From positions 434,001 through 498,000 of the forward strand of contig NZ_JPOJ01000001.1 in the NCBI RefSeq assembly GCF_000733855.1: a stretch of 64,000 nucleotides of DNA, written 5' to 3'. Below the pieces are notes generated by a model. That model was given only the letters and a program-made list of their open reading frames with translations. It was not told the origin of the DNA and ran no database searches. The translations under genes and the position numbers were made by a program. Shown piece by piece: positions 46,651 to 56,881 of the stretch; position 1 is the stretch's first letter, and each line of letters starts with the position of its first letter. The DNA is from Methylomicrobium agile (GTDB taxonomy: Bacteria > Pseudomonadota > Gammaproteobacteria > Methylococcales > Methylomonadaceae).

Positions 46651-48270
46651 TCAAAGTTTTTCGCAGGCGACCGAGACGATGACTACCGAAATATTATCCC
46701 TGCCCCCTCTCATTTCCGCTTCGCGAACCAGATTCCGAACAATCTCTTCCGGGGACCCTGCCATGCAATAAGCGATGATATCCGCATCCGCGAGTTCCTT
46801 GATCAACCCGTCGCTGCACAAAATAAACAAATCCCGATCGGCAATTTCTCCTTCCCCAGCGTCGAGCTCCAGCAGCTCATCCGCCCCGACCGCACGCGTA
46901 ATCACATTTTCATGGACCGGAACGGCTGAAGCCTCGGAGGCGCCAAGCCCGCCGTCCGCTATTGGCGGTGATAAGGAGTGATCCTGGGTCAATTGCTCGA
47001 GAATCCCTTGCCGGTAACGATACAAACGGCTGTCGCCCGCCCAAAGGTAACGGAAGTGCTTGCCGGATATCAGCAACACTACGATCGTACTGCCGATAAT
47101 CTGGCCATGGCCCCGACTTTCGGCCATACGCAGCAGTTCGCGATTGACCGACTGCAGGCATGCCTCGACCCGTTCCTGATAGCGGTCAATGCCATCTTGG
47201 CCGGAAATCTTCGCCAGGGCCGCTACCGCGGTTTTGCTCGCAACATCCCCCGCGCTGTGCCCGCCCATCCCATCGGCCACCGCCCACATCCCGGCCTCGC
47301 ACCTCTCCAGGATCGCGTCTTCATTGAGCTTACGCCGCATCCCGACCACGCTCAACCCGGCGCTCTCCGTCACCCATTTTGCGCCCGAGCGTCGTAACGG
47401 GGCACGCGTCTCCCGGCCGCGCGTAATCTCTCCGTGCTCCCAAACCGGATCGCCCGCGGCCGGTCCGGTTGAAGAAGCTTCGGCCTCGATCGCTGGTTGC
47501 GAAACCTTGGTGTCCGTTACCGGCAAACTCCCGGCCAAGCTAAGATTCGACAAGTTCCATTGGCGATTCGGCCATACGCCATTCAGAAACCCGACAAAAG
47601 CATCGACCGGCGGCATCCCGTCGCAGAGCAAAAAGGAAGTCTCTGAAGCTTCAAGCGCGGTCGAGCGCCAGTAGCTGCAACGTTCCAAAAAACGTGCGCC
47701 CAACCGGCTCCCAATCTGGCGCAAGGCCCGGGGCGTATCCGCGGCCGTATCGAGCCGGAAATGAAAAGCCTGTCGAGCCGAAGCGGTATCAAGCCGCTCC
47801 TGGCCATAGCGAATCGGCTGCACCGAAACGAATTCGCGAAGATGCAGGCGCTCTAACCTGCCATCAAAACTGTCCAGGTCGAAATCATAATCGAGCGAAA
47901 ACAGCGCCAGTTGGGACAACGCCTCGAACCAGCTGCAATCGGGCTCGAACAGATCGGTCAACGGCCAGTTATTGACTTTCGCGGCCAGCGTCAGCGGAAA
48001 ATACCGCCCTACCCTGTCGACGCTCGGCATCATGACCCCGGCCCAGGCATCGTTCCCGCACAGACCCGCCGGCAGGGCGAACTGCCAGATCGGACTAATT
48101 AGAAAGGTATCCAGCCAGGCCGGACCCAATTGCTCGCGGCTGGCGGTCAAACCCGCCTGCAGCCATTGGTCCCAGGGTTCGATAAACTGGCGCGGCAAAC
48201 GCCGGGATAAAAAGTCGCCGTGGCTCGGGATCTTGCCGTAAAAGCCCGGCGCGGATTGCGGCTGAATCAC
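46651..48270 (-). CDS. TagF - PppA (PP2C phosphatase) fusion protein
   Basis: About 539 residues from a GTG overlapping the tssM stop by four bases (GTGA); a TTG five codons earlier is less likely. The N-terminal TagF domain (about 5-210; PGFYGKIPSHGDFLSRRLP, GVMMPSVDRVGRYFPL) is a post-translational T6SS repressor. The C-terminal half is a PP2C phosphatase (about 300-535) with MWAVADGMGGHSAGDVA, YLWAGDSRLYRYR and LFILCSDGL, the metal-binding aspartates intact. PppA opposes PpkA by dephosphorylating Fha. The fusion puts both negative regulators on one chain. The PpkA partner is encoded 5 kb away in this window. Confidence 0.9.
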   Translation of the reverse strand: MIQPQSAPGFYGKIPSHGDFLSRRLPRQFIEPWDQWLQAGLTASREQLGPAWLDTFLISPIWQFALPAGLCGNDAWAGVMMPSVDRVGRYFPLTLAAKVNNWPLTDLFEPDCSWFEALSQLALFSLDYDFDLDSFDGRLERLHLREFVSVQPIRYGQERLDTASARQAFHFRLDTAADTPRALRQIGSRLGARFLERCSYWRSTALEASETSFLLCDGMPPVDAFVGFLNGVWPNRQWNLSNLSLAGSLPVTDTKVSQPAIEAEASSTGPAAGDPVWEHGEITRGRETRAPLRRSGAKWVTESAGLSVVGMRRKLNEDAILERCEAGMWAVADGMGGHSAGDVASKTAVAALAKISGQDGIDRYQERVEACLQSVNRELLRMAESRGHGQIIGSTIVVLLISGKHFRYLWAGDSRLYRYRQGILEQLTQDHSLSPPIADGGLGASEASAVPVHENVITRAVGADELLELDAGEGEIADRDLFILCSDGLIKELADADIIAYCMAGSPEEIVRNLVREAEMRGGRDNISVVIVSVACEKL

Positions 48271-51200
48271 AAACCTTCCGGACAACGGAAACTTTGCAGT
48301 TCCCGCAGATTGAATGGGTTCGTCACGCTGGCCGCGCGCAGCTCATAGCGCGCGCTCATACCGTCCAGTTGAAACGTCAGATTGAATTTTTCCGGCGCCG
48401 AAGTCGGTTCGATCGTCGCTTCGTCGAGCAACCGGAAAAAAGCCCAGGTGCCTTCCTTACTGCGGCTGGCCTGACGCCCGTCGAGACTTTCGAAGACGAT
48501 CCGCACACCCTGGCTGGGAGTCGGCCCAGGCCACTTCAGACTGGTGGCCTGTTCCGGACCGTGCCGATAAACCGCCTCTTGGCCTTCGATTTGCAGGCGG
48601 AAGGTCCCGACATTCGTATCGAGCCCCTGCGGTTTCAGCTCGAATTGCACCTGAGGCGAAGGCCCGGCGGCGAAAAAGGCATCCCGGATCTTGGCCGCCA
48701 GCTGAAACCGACGGATTGACTCCTGCGACAAACCTAACGGCTTTTCGGCCACCATTTCAGACCAGACGGGCCTGCTGGTGTCGACAAAGGGTTTTAGATT
48801 CGCCTGGAAAAACTGGTCCATCAGCCCGGAAGGCGCAAAGATTTTCGAAAAATCGGCCAGCAGGACGTCCTGATTCGTTTTCACATTGAACGGATAACGT
48901 CCCGTTAAAGCCGCTTTACAGGGCGAGGCGACGGCCGTTTTGACCATTTCGCTCAGCTGGCCCTTGGCTGCCGAAGACAGTTTTTGCCCACCGCTGTTCA
49001 CGACGATTTGCAGCCAGCCTTTCAACGGTTCGGGCAGGCGGGCAAATTCGAGCTGCGCCTGTTTCAGCACGTCCGTGCCGGCGCCGCTAAACAGGCTCGC
49101 CTGATTCTGCAAGGCCTGGCCGCCGGTATTGGCGCTGCTCAATTGCAGAAAGTAATCGCGCAGGCTTTTCAATTGCTGCAATACCGAATCCAGCGCTACC
49201 GGTTTATCCGGCCCGCCGCGCACCAGATTGTTCAAAGGCTCGAACTGCGCCTCCGCCGCAAGGGCCGGATCGGGCCCGGCATCGACGCCGGCCGCGTTTT
49301 TGGCCAAAGCGAGCAATTGCGAGGTCTTCGTATCCGGCGACTTCAATGCGCTACCGACCGCTTTCGCCATCGAGTCGCTGGCCTGTTTGCTTAACTGACT
49401 GAATGCCGTATTCGCCTCGATGCCGTCCAGCAATTTGCGCAAAGGACCGTCGGGCCTGGACAGAATGTCGAGCATCTGGGCGGTCTGGCTCGTCGTCAAC
49501 GCGGGTTGAAGCTTCAGCTTGGCGATCAGGTCCGACCAGACCGTTTTATATTCGTTGACGTACAGCTTCTTCAATTCGGCATGCAGTTTTTCGACTTCCG
49601 CGATTTCCAGTCTGGCCTGACTGCCCAGCACCCAGTTCTGCTCGACCGCATCCTTCACGAAATCGCGGCTTTTGGTCAAAAACAGCTCTTTATAGCCGTA
49701 ACCGGTGAACACCGCCGGGATCGCATAAGACGAAAAATCCTTGCCGTCCGATAGGGTGAAAACTCGCGCGCCATCCACACCGAGGGCCTTGCCTAATTGG
49801 AAATCATGCGCCTGGTCGAGCGATGTCTCCGACTTGAAGCGTGAATAAATCTGGCCGATCAGCGGCACCTGCGTCAGCTTGCCTCTAACCGAGTTCACGA
49901 AAGCCTGATCGATCTGCACCGGGTCGAGCTGCAGTTTGAGCAGGTTATCCAGATACCCGGCCAATTGGGCAACGGCTTCGGGATCGCCGGCGTATTGCAG
50001 GTCCCAGTCCGCGCGCACCCAGGCCATCGCAGTTTCCGGCACCAGCCGGTCAGTCTGGTTGAACATCAGGTAAACCTTCAGCAGCTCATACAGCACGTCG
50101 AGTTTATTGCCTTCAGCCCCCTGCATCCGCTCTTTCAAACGCAGCATGATCGAAGGCAGAAAATACTCGCGCAGCATTGCCTCATAGGCATGGCCTGCGG
50201 CCGCCTCGATCTTGTCGCCCTGCGACAGGCCGTATCCGGTCCATAGCCCGGCCTCTTTGTATACATTCCGCGCCGTCTGCAAAATATTCAGACGCGGCAA
50301 CAATACCCGAAAATTATCCTGGGTACTGCTTGCGGACATTTTGATCGTGCGGTATTGCTCAATCTGTTCTTCGATCTGTTCCAACGCGGCCCGATTGTTG
50401 AAATAGCTGACCGTCCAGAGCGAAATCACGGCCAAAAAAACGAGCCCGGCGCCGGCATAGGCGCTCAGCTGCAGTAAGCGCGTCCGTTTTTCCAGTTTCG
50501 GATCCTGACCGGCCAGTTCCGCTTCGGGAAACAACACATCCTTCAGCAGGCGCGTCAGAAAGAAACTCTTTCCCTGGCCGCTGTACATCGGGACAGCCTG
50601 CCGGTCCAGGTGAAAAGCGCCGGCCAGGATGCCCAGCATCCGGTCGATCGGCGTGCCTTCCTGGGTACCGCTGGTGAAATAACAGCCGCGCAGGAGTACC
50701 GGCTGCTCATACCGGTTTGCCGCGAAAGTTGCCTGTAAAAAATCCAGCAGCGCGGGTTTCAGCAATGTCATTTGCTGCGGGAAATCCAGAATCGCGCCAC
50801 GCCGGCGCACATCGCGCTCGTCCTGAATCCGTCCGATCGTCAGATTCTGCAGGCGCTGCAGCAATTCGTCATAGGAATCCGCGAAACGCGCAGGTAAATC
50901 CTGATCGCCGGTCAGGGTGTCGGCCGAAAAGGTTTCTCCCCAAACCTGGGCGCGCTGCTCGGGAGTCAGATCGGCGAAAAAATCGTTGAAGCCAGCCACC
51001 AGATCGGCCTTGGTAAACATCATATAGACCGGCAGCCGTACGCCGAGATGCTGATAAAGCTCATGAATCCGCGCACGCACGGCCTTCGCATGCAGCAGGC
51101 GCTCCTGCTCGGACTGCTGCAGCAGATCGGAAAGGCTGGTCGCCACGATCACGCCATTTAACGGCCGACGCGGACGGTATTTTTTGATCAGCGCCAAAAA

Positions 51201-51824
51201 TCCGGCCCATCCGGCCGCATCGACGGCCTTGTGGCTTTCCTGAGCCGTATAACGGCCGGCCGTATCCAGAAAAACCGCATTATCGGCAAACCACCAATCG
51301 CAATTGCGCGTCCCGCTGACTCCTTGGATCGCATGTTTGCCGAGCTTTTCGGCGAGCGGAAAATGCAGGCCGGAATTGATCAGTGCAGTCGTTTTGCCGG
51401 AGCCGGGCGGTCCGATGATCGCATACCACGGTAATTGATAAACAAACTGGCCAGAGGATTTACTGCCTGTGCGCGATTTTTTCAATACCGCAAACGCGTC
51501 CTCGAAGCCTTTACGCAACATATCGACTTCATCGGCCGACGCTGCCGCCACATGATCACTGTCGCCGGTGACCAATTGCTCGACCAGTTTTTTCTCGGTG
51601 CTGCCGGCACGAAGCTGCATGACCAGCCGAAAAATCACCCAAATCACGAACAAAGCGATAATTACCAGTATCCTCGCCGGCGCCGACTCCAGCGGCACGC
51701 TGCCGGCGATCGCGATCAGCGGCCCCGCGAACCATACCAGGCAGCTGAGCGCCGCCAGCCCTAGAAACTGAATCACCCATTTATTGGTAAAAAATGCCTT
51801 GAGCTTTCCCATTTGCGCTCTCAC
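48267..51824 (-). CDS. tssM: T6SS membrane complex protein TssM (IcmF)
   Basis: 1185 residues, full length. TssM spans the inner membrane and, with TssL and TssJ, forms the envelope channel of the T6SS. Two N-terminal helices (WVIQFLGLAALSCLVWFAG, ILVIIALFVIWVIFRLVMQL), a cytoplasmic NTPase-like domain with Walker A IIGPPGSGKTTALINSG, a third helix near residue 455 (AGLVFLAVISLWTVSYF) and a large periplasmic part ending in the TssJ-binding C-terminus are seen. The GTG start overlaps the tssL stop (GTGA); an ATG lies four codons later. Translationally coupled on both sides. Confidence 0.95.
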   Translation of the reverse strand: MRAQMGKLKAFFTNKWVIQFLGLAALSCLVWFAGPLIAIAGSVPLESAPARILVIIALFVIWVIFRLVMQLRAGSTEKKLVEQLVTGDSDHVAAASADEVDMLRKGFEDAFAVLKKSRTGSKSSGQFVYQLPWYAIIGPPGSGKTTALINSGLHFPLAEKLGKHAIQGVSGTRNCDWWFADNAVFLDTAGRYTAQESHKAVDAAGWAGFLALIKKYRPRRPLNGVIVATSLSDLLQQSEQERLLHAKAVRARIHELYQHLGVRLPVYMMFTKADLVAGFNDFFADLTPEQRAQVWGETFSADTLTGDQDLPARFADSYDELLQRLQNLTIGRIQDERDVRRRGAILDFPQQMTLLKPALLDFLQATFAANRYEQPVLLRGCYFTSGTQEGTPIDRMLGILAGAFHLDRQAVPMYSGQGKSFFLTRLLKDVLFPEAELAGQDPKLEKRTRLLQLSAYAGAGLVFLAVISLWTVSYFNNRAALEQIEEQIEQYRTIKMSASSTQDNFRVLLPRLNILQTARNVYKEAGLWTGYGLSQGDKIEAAAGHAYEAMLREYFLPSIMLRLKERMQGAEGNKLDVLYELLKVYLMFNQTDRLVPETAMAWVRADWDLQYAGDPEAVAQLAGYLDNLLKLQLDPVQIDQAFVNSVRGKLTQVPLIGQIYSRFKSETSLDQAHDFQLGKALGVDGARVFTLSDGKDFSSYAIPAVFTGYGYKELFLTKSRDFVKDAVEQNWVLGSQARLEIAEVEKLHAELKKLYVNEYKTVWSDLIAKLKLQPALTTSQTAQMLDILSRPDGPLRKLLDGIEANTAFSQLSKQASDSMAKAVGSALKSPDTKTSQLLALAKNAAGVDAGPDPALAAEAQFEPLNNLVRGGPDKPVALDSVLQQLKSLRDYFLQLSSANTGGQALQNQASLFSGAGTDVLKQAQLEFARLPEPLKGWLQIVVNSGGQKLSSAAKGQLSEMVKTAVASPCKAALTGRYPFNVKTNQDVLLADFSKIFAPSGLMDQFFQANLKPFVDTSRPVWSEMVAEKPLGLSQESIRRFQLAAKIRDAFFAAGPSPQVQFELKPQGLDTNVGTFRLQIEGQEAVYRHGPEQATSLKWPGPTPSQGVRIVFESLDGRQASRSKEGTWAFFRLLDEATIEPTSAPEKFNLTFQLDGMSARYELRAASVTNPFNLRELQSFRCPEGL

Positions 51825-53149
51825 AAAATCAGTAAATCGACGCGACGATTGATCGCCCTGTGCTCCGGCGTATCGTTCGGGATCAACGGCTCGCTTTCGG
51901 CCCGTCCTTCATAGCGGATCTTCCCGCTTTGCGTGGCCAGACTATTCAATATTTCGCTGACCTGCTTGGCTCTCGATTGCGACAAATGCCAGTTGGAAGG
52001 AAAGCGCGCCGACACGATCGGTTTGTCGTCGGTGTGCCCGGTCACCAGCACATTGTCCTTGCCGGCAGCAAACTCATCCGCGATCTTTCTCAGCATCGGC
52101 CTGAATTCCGGCTTTAACTGGTCACTGCCGGAGGCAAACGAGTTTCGGATCCGAAGCAGCCGGTCGTCGACGACTTCTACCATATTTGCCGCAATTTCAT
52201 TCGCGAGCAGCCGCTTGAAACGTTCCTTCCGATCCGGATCCGCCGGTTTTACGACCGGCGCCGGAATCGCCGCGTGCGCGATCTCGACCGGCTGTTTGGC
52301 CAGCGCGAACAGGTCCTTATAAATCTGGTCGGACCTCGCATTCAATGCCAGAACAAACCCGATGTAAACCAGAAGCAAAAGCACGCCCAATACCGCGCCG
52401 ACCACCCAGAGCGGCACATACCGGACCAGCGCATTGCGCACGTCCTTCAAGCCCTGCCAGCGCGGCGACAGTTCGCGTTCGCTATCGCCCTTCACGCGCT
52501 GAATCAACTGATACAGTTCGGCGCGGTATTTCTCCAGCGCGTTCGCACCGTTCGTCAATATCCGGTACTTGCCTTCGAATCCCAGACTGATAAAAAGATA
52601 GGTCAATTCGATCAGCACCAGATTCTGGGCCGGCTGTTTGACCAATGCCGCGACAATATCAAAAAACTTTTCACCGCCCCAGGCTTCGCGATGGAAAGAG
52701 ATCAATAAACTTTGCTGACCCCACTGGCTTTGCGAACCCCACGGGGTATTCAAAATCGTTTCATCCAGAAAGCTGCACAGCGCATAACTGGCCATACGGG
52801 TATGGTCGGCGCTGATCCCGGATTGCAGCAACCGGTTTTCAAACAGAGTCACTTCGTTGCTCATCCGTTGGCGCAGTTCCTCAACCGCCGGATACACCGC
52901 GGTTTGCCGCAGCCGCCCGGCCAGCGAGATCAGCGACAGCGCCGCCGCAACGATCGGATTCTGCTTAAACTCGGCAGGGGGTAGTTCCACGGGGGCTGTG
53001 GGACGGTAAGATGGTGCCGGAGAAATGGGGGGCACCGGCGGAATATCCGTTACCGTCGGTGCGGCGGCGGGCTTGCGTCCACCCGGCATCGGCCGGATGA
53101 TCGTACGATCGCCGTCATCGAAGGGTCCTGAAGGATTGCTTGGATTCAT
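51821..53149 (-). CDS. tssL: T6SS membrane complex protein TssL (DotU) with OmpA domain
   Basis: About 442 residues from the ATG at 53149; a TTG three codons earlier overlaps the tssK stop. After a Pro-rich start comes the DotU cytoplasmic domain (about 60-235; SYALCSFLDETILNTPWG, then LLISFHREAWGGEKFFDI). One membrane helix follows (WVVGAVLGVLLLLVYIGFVL, about 245-268), then a periplasmic OmpA-like peptidoglycan-binding domain (about 325-440; VLVTGHTDDKPIVSARFPSN). The OmpA extension lets TssL anchor the membrane complex to the cell wall directly, as in evolved TssL proteins. Confidence 0.95.
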   Translation of the reverse strand: MNPSNPSGPFDDGDRTIIRPMPGGRKPAAAPTVTDIPPVPPISPAPSYRPTAPVELPPAEFKQNPIVAAALSLISLAGRLRQTAVYPAVEELRQRMSNEVTLFENRLLQSGISADHTRMASYALCSFLDETILNTPWGSQSQWGQQSLLISFHREAWGGEKFFDIVAALVKQPAQNLVLIELTYLFISLGFEGKYRILTNGANALEKYRAELYQLIQRVKGDSERELSPRWQGLKDVRNALVRYVPLWVVGAVLGVLLLLVYIGFVLALNARSDQIYKDLFALAKQPVEIAHAAIPAPVVKPADPDRKERFKRLLANEIAANMVEVVDDRLLRIRNSFASGSDQLKPEFRPMLRKIADEFAAGKDNVLVTGHTDDKPIVSARFPSNWHLSQSRAKQVSEILNSLATQSGKIRYEGRAESEPLIPNDTPEHRAINRRVDLLIL

Positions 53150-53154
53150 ACCGT

Positions 53155-54492
53155 TCAACCTTTTCTAATTGCCCAAAACTCGAGTTCCAATTCCGGAAAA
53201 CTGCCGCCGACATGAATCGCAAAGCCGCCGGAAGCCGCCATTTTTGCCCATAGCTCGCTTTGCTTGTTCAGCTCGAAATAAGAGTAACCGGCATGGTAAG
53301 GAATCTGCCGCGGCGCGACCGGCAAGGCCTGAATCGCAATGCCGGGCAGCGCCGAACGCACCAGCAATTGAATGTCTTCGACCGGGCCAATCTTAGCCTG
53401 CGGCGGGAAATGGCTGCGGATCAATTCGGAAGATACCTGAGCCTTCGCGGCAAGCACAAAAATTGCACCCTCCAACAACTGTAATTCCGGGCGTTTTGCG
53501 ACATAGACGCCAGGCCGGGCTTCGGCCAACGGCAACTGCACCGCATTCTGTTCCAGCACCATGCTCAACAGGCTACGCAGTTCGTCAATCAACGGAATGA
53601 AACTGGCTTTCAAGTCGTCGTGCCGGTAATCGGGAAACGCAATCGGCCGTTTGCCGGGGCGATAAAAGGTCGCCAATTCGCCGGCCATTTGCAGGCAAAG
53701 CCGGAAAAAATCTTCCGGATGCATCACCGAAGTATTGGCCAGATGCGCCAGCAGCGGTTCGTAGCGGTTGATCAGCTGCAGCAGCATGAAGTCGGCGATT
53801 TCTGCCACGCCGCCCTGGCTGCTGCCGGCGACTCGTCCCGCCAACGCTTCGCCGCGCGTATGCAGCAAGCCTTGCAACTCGCCGGCAAAGCTGCCCAACA
53901 GGCCCGCAGAGGCGCAGTGCACGGCCGGCGGAATGTACTGTTTGTCGAGAATTACCGTCTTGTCGGCGCGCACTTCGACGACCCTGGCGATACCCAGACA
54001 GACATAGCCCGAACGCTCCTGGCTTTCGCACATCAGGCGCGGCTTCAGTGCGCCGATCTGTACGTCGTAGCGTCCGTCGGAGCCGCTGTTATGATCGCGG
54101 ACCTGGCGTTCGGTCAGGCGGTAACGGGCCATGTTGTCCGGAAAAGCCTCGCTGTCGACTTCGGTAGCATCCGACCGGCGCAGCGGCAAGGCCAAATAGA
54201 CAATACTGGCCTTTTCATTTTCGGGTACGTCCAGCGGCATCGGCAGATCATCGTCTTGCGGCAGGTTGAAGGGAGTGCCGTCCGGAAAGACGCCCTTGCA
54301 TTCGCAAAGCCCGACCTTGCCGATCGCGAGGCATCCCTGGTCGAGTTTCAGGCTTGCAAAGCCCCAGGCATAGGCGTGAATGCCCAGCGACAAGCCATGC
54401 AGCAGGCTTTCAAAATAGCGGTCATGCTGCTGGAAATGCTGGGGACGAAGGAACATTCCCTCGGACCAGACTACCCTATTGTGTTCAGACAT
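53155..54492 (-). CDS. tssK: T6SS baseplate protein TssK
   Basis: 445 residues, typical for TssK, the trimeric connector between baseplate and membrane complex. The N-terminus VVWSEGMFLRPQHFQQHDRY is the family signature; later LVRSALPGIAIQALPVAPRQ and HAGYSYFELNKQSELWAKM are typical of the neck and head domains that contact TssFG and TssL. Its stop lies just before the tssL ATG. Order tagH-tssK-tssL-tssM is standard. Confidence 0.96.
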   Translation of the reverse strand: MSEHNRVVWSEGMFLRPQHFQQHDRYFESLLHGLSLGIHAYAWGFASLKLDQGCLAIGKVGLCECKGVFPDGTPFNLPQDDDLPMPLDVPENEKASIVYLALPLRRSDATEVDSEAFPDNMARYRLTERQVRDHNSGSDGRYDVQIGALKPRLMCESQERSGYVCLGIARVVEVRADKTVILDKQYIPPAVHCASAGLLGSFAGELQGLLHTRGEALAGRVAGSSQGGVAEIADFMLLQLINRYEPLLAHLANTSVMHPEDFFRLCLQMAGELATFYRPGKRPIAFPDYRHDDLKASFIPLIDELRSLLSMVLEQNAVQLPLAEARPGVYVAKRPELQLLEGAIFVLAAKAQVSSELIRSHFPPQAKIGPVEDIQLLVRSALPGIAIQALPVAPRQIPYHAGYSYFELNKQSELWAKMAASGGFAIHVGGSFPELELEFWAIRKG

Positions 54493-54526
54493 ATTGTGGT
54501 TTCCCGGCAGAAGTGCGGTAATAAGG

Positions 54527-56143
54527 CTATTGTTTTGAGGAGCGGCTCAGCAACTGCATTTGCTGCTCATAAGCATCGCCGAAAGCGTCCCCGAAAAAGT
54601 CTTCCTGGGCGGAAGCCTTCAGCTTCGGGTATTGATTCGTATAGTGCTCCCAGCATTTGGCTTTTTTCTGAAACTGGATCCCTTCGCCTTGGGCTTTCTC
54701 GATCAATTCGGGATCGAAACCGCGCAGAATATCCGCCAGCGCGGCCTGGATGCCGGCGGTCATCGCCATCTGATGATTCATGATGTCCGCAAATCCTTCC
54801 CGCACCGCTTCTTTCGGCGTCAAAAAGCCGGGATTCGTCGGCGCCAGAATCAGGCGCAGCGCATCATCGACATTCGGGGTAAATTTCAACGGATTATTGT
54901 CGACCGACCGCATCGTGGTCACCGAAACGCGAAACTGGCTTTTCAGCTCCGCGCGGGCGCGCAGTACGCACATCAGTCCTTCGACCATGCTGCGCAGCAG
55001 TTCGCCAGAGGTCCGGAACAACTCCGACCATTGTTCCGGTGACAAAAACTGGGAATCGTCAATCCCTGCCCCGGTTAGAAATGCACGAATCAGTTCGCTG
55101 TCCGCTGCCGCTCTTTCAGTATTGGAAGGGGCGGTCATGCGCACCCGGGCTTCCTGAGGAGCCACATGGGGCTTCGGTATTGGAGCTACCGCCTCCGGTT
55201 CTCTCGCCTCGACACTGTGAATTGCCGTCTCCAAGCTAAAGGGCGCGGCTGGATCAGCTTCGCGTCCGGAACCTGCCTCTGGGAATGGATTTGACGAAAA
55301 TGGAGACGCAGGTAGCTCGTTCGCCGCTACCAGTTCCTCTTGATCGGTTGCCGCGGTATTAAACGGCGAAGCCGGCAAATCCGCCGTATCAAGGTGCGGC
55401 GAAGTGGCAGCCGACATCTTAGCGGATTCCAGCATACTCTCTTCCTCAAAAAAATCGGCTGGCAGTTCGGGGAAATCGGAAAGCAATGAAGGGCTCGAGG
55501 CTGACGGCTTAAAAGCGCGGCCGTCCGGCGCAGACGGGGAAGCCGACAAATGATCCAGGGTCGAGAGTAGATCGCCGAAGTCGAGATCATCTTTCACCTC
55601 TTCCTTCTTCTGAAGCCGAGGATCCGCTTGGGCTTCCGGTGGGGTAAAGCTTTGATGAAAAACCGAAGCATCGGGCTGTTCGATGAAACTTTGATGTGTT
55701 TCGGTTTTTACTGCGACACTGGGTTGAGGGCCAGAAAGTCCGCCCAAGGCGCTGCTATCGGCCAAATCCAGCTGACGGACAGGCTCTACATAAGACTGAT
55801 AAGGCTGCGAGAATGCCGGCGCCGATTCGATTATCGTCACCACCAGTTCATATTCACCGATGCGCAGTTTTTCGCCATCGGTCAAAGCCGCTCGGGCCTG
55901 CTGCAGCTGCTGGCCCTGCTGTTCCAGGTAAGTCCCTCCGGCGCTACAGTCCTGAATGAAATACTGCCCCCTTTCGTATTGAATCTCGGCATGCAGGCGG
56001 GAGATGTACTTTTCGGGATCGGGTAACACCATCTGGTTATCCGGCGAACGTCCGATCGAACCGCCCTGCTCTTCAAACCGAACGCTGATTTCTGACGTCA
56101 GCGGCGCATCCTTGTAACTGACGGCTTTAATGATCAATGTCAT
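54527..56143 (-). CDS. tagH: T6SS FHA-domain protein TagH (Fha)
   Basis: About 538 residues from the ATG at 56143; a TTG five codons earlier is unneeded. The N-terminal FHA domain (about 1-105) shows GGSIGRSPDNQMVLPDPEKY, ISRLHAEIQYERGQYFIQDC and S-A-G-G-T. A long low-complexity linker (110-350) leads to the conserved C-terminal T6SS domain (about 350-520; LIRAFLTGAGIDD, EGFADIMNHQMAMTAGIQAA). In Pseudomonas and others the FHA domain binds phospho-Thr made by PpkA to trigger secretion, reversed by PppA; both partners are present in this window. Leads the tssK-L-M run. Confidence 0.92.
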   Translation of the reverse strand: MTLIIKAVSYKDAPLTSEISVRFEEQGGSIGRSPDNQMVLPDPEKYISRLHAEIQYERGQYFIQDCSAGGTYLEQQGQQLQQARAALTDGEKLRIGEYELVVTIIESAPAFSQPYQSYVEPVRQLDLADSSALGGLSGPQPSVAVKTETHQSFIEQPDASVFHQSFTPPEAQADPRLQKKEEVKDDLDFGDLLSTLDHLSASPSAPDGRAFKPSASSPSLLSDFPELPADFFEEESMLESAKMSAATSPHLDTADLPASPFNTAATDQEELVAANELPASPFSSNPFPEAGSGREADPAAPFSLETAIHSVEAREPEAVAPIPKPHVAPQEARVRMTAPSNTERAAADSELIRAFLTGAGIDDSQFLSPEQWSELFRTSGELLRSMVEGLMCVLRARAELKSQFRVSVTTMRSVDNNPLKFTPNVDDALRLILAPTNPGFLTPKEAVREGFADIMNHQMAMTAGIQAALADILRGFDPELIEKAQGEGIQFQKKAKCWEHYTNQYPKLKASAQEDFFGDAFGDAYEQQMQLLSRSSKQ

Positions 56144-56303
56144 CTTCGCCCCCACCAACGATTGAACGGCAGCACGGACAAATGAGCGGAGAACTGAATT
56201 GACAGATAAGGGGAAGCGGACCAGAGCATCGAACCGAGAAAACAGCCAATCATTAAAAACGCCTATGATACAAATATTGCCATATTTTCAACAAGCATCT
56301 TCC

Positions 56304-56804
56304 TTATGGCTTGTTTATGCCCGGTTGGAGCGGCTCAACGCGCACCGTATTGCCTTGCAGTTTGATTTCGGCCGTTTGCGTCTGGTGAGCTGTCACCGGT
56401 AGCATGGCGCGCCATTGCGCGTTATCCAGCAGCCTAAAAGCGGCGAAGATTCCTAGCGTTTTGATGTCGGGCTCCAGCTGCAACGAAAGCGACAGATGGT
56501 CGTTCGGCTTGATCAGCAGTTCTTGTTTCCTTGCCATTTCAGCGGACAGCGTCGCCTGATCCTTATCGAACAGCGAAAAAAAGTCGGCGGAATTAAAGGC
56601 ACTGGTCTCCCGCAATTGATAAATCCGGAGCATGACCGGGGCGCCGGCACCGATCGCGTCCGCATTCAGGTTTGCCGCGCTGCTGATCTTTAAATTCACG
56701 ACGGTCGGCGGCTCCGGCACGGGGGCAGGGGGCGCCGGAGGCGCGCTGCCGCAAGCCTGCAACAATACAAAACTCAAAACCGGTACAAAACGGGATCGTT
56801 TCAT
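56304..56804 (-). CDS. tssJ: T6SS outer-membrane lipoprotein TssJ
   Basis: 166 residues. The signal MKRSRFVPVLSFVLLQACGS has lipobox L-Q-A-C (Cys18). A Pro-rich spacer follows, then the transthyretin-like fold with VNLKISSAANLNADAIG, APVMLRIYQLRETSAFNSAD and SLFDKDQATLSAEMARK, all TssJ signatures. Serine two residues after Cys would allow outer-membrane sorting. It binds the TssM C-terminus. It lies 160 bases upstream of tagH on the same strand. Confidence 0.94.
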   Translation of the reverse strand: MKRSRFVPVLSFVLLQACGSAPPAPPAPVPEPPTVVNLKISSAANLNADAIGAGAPVMLRIYQLRETSAFNSADFFSLFDKDQATLSAEMARKQELLIKPNDHLSLSLQLEPDIKTLGIFAAFRLLDNAQWRAMLPVTAHQTQTAEIKLQGNTVRVEPLQPGINKP

Positions 56805-56881
56805 TTACTCATTTCCACTTTTAACACTTACATTCGAGAGCTTCGTAGATACTCAAGGCGATCCGATTTTTCTAAAGGAGA

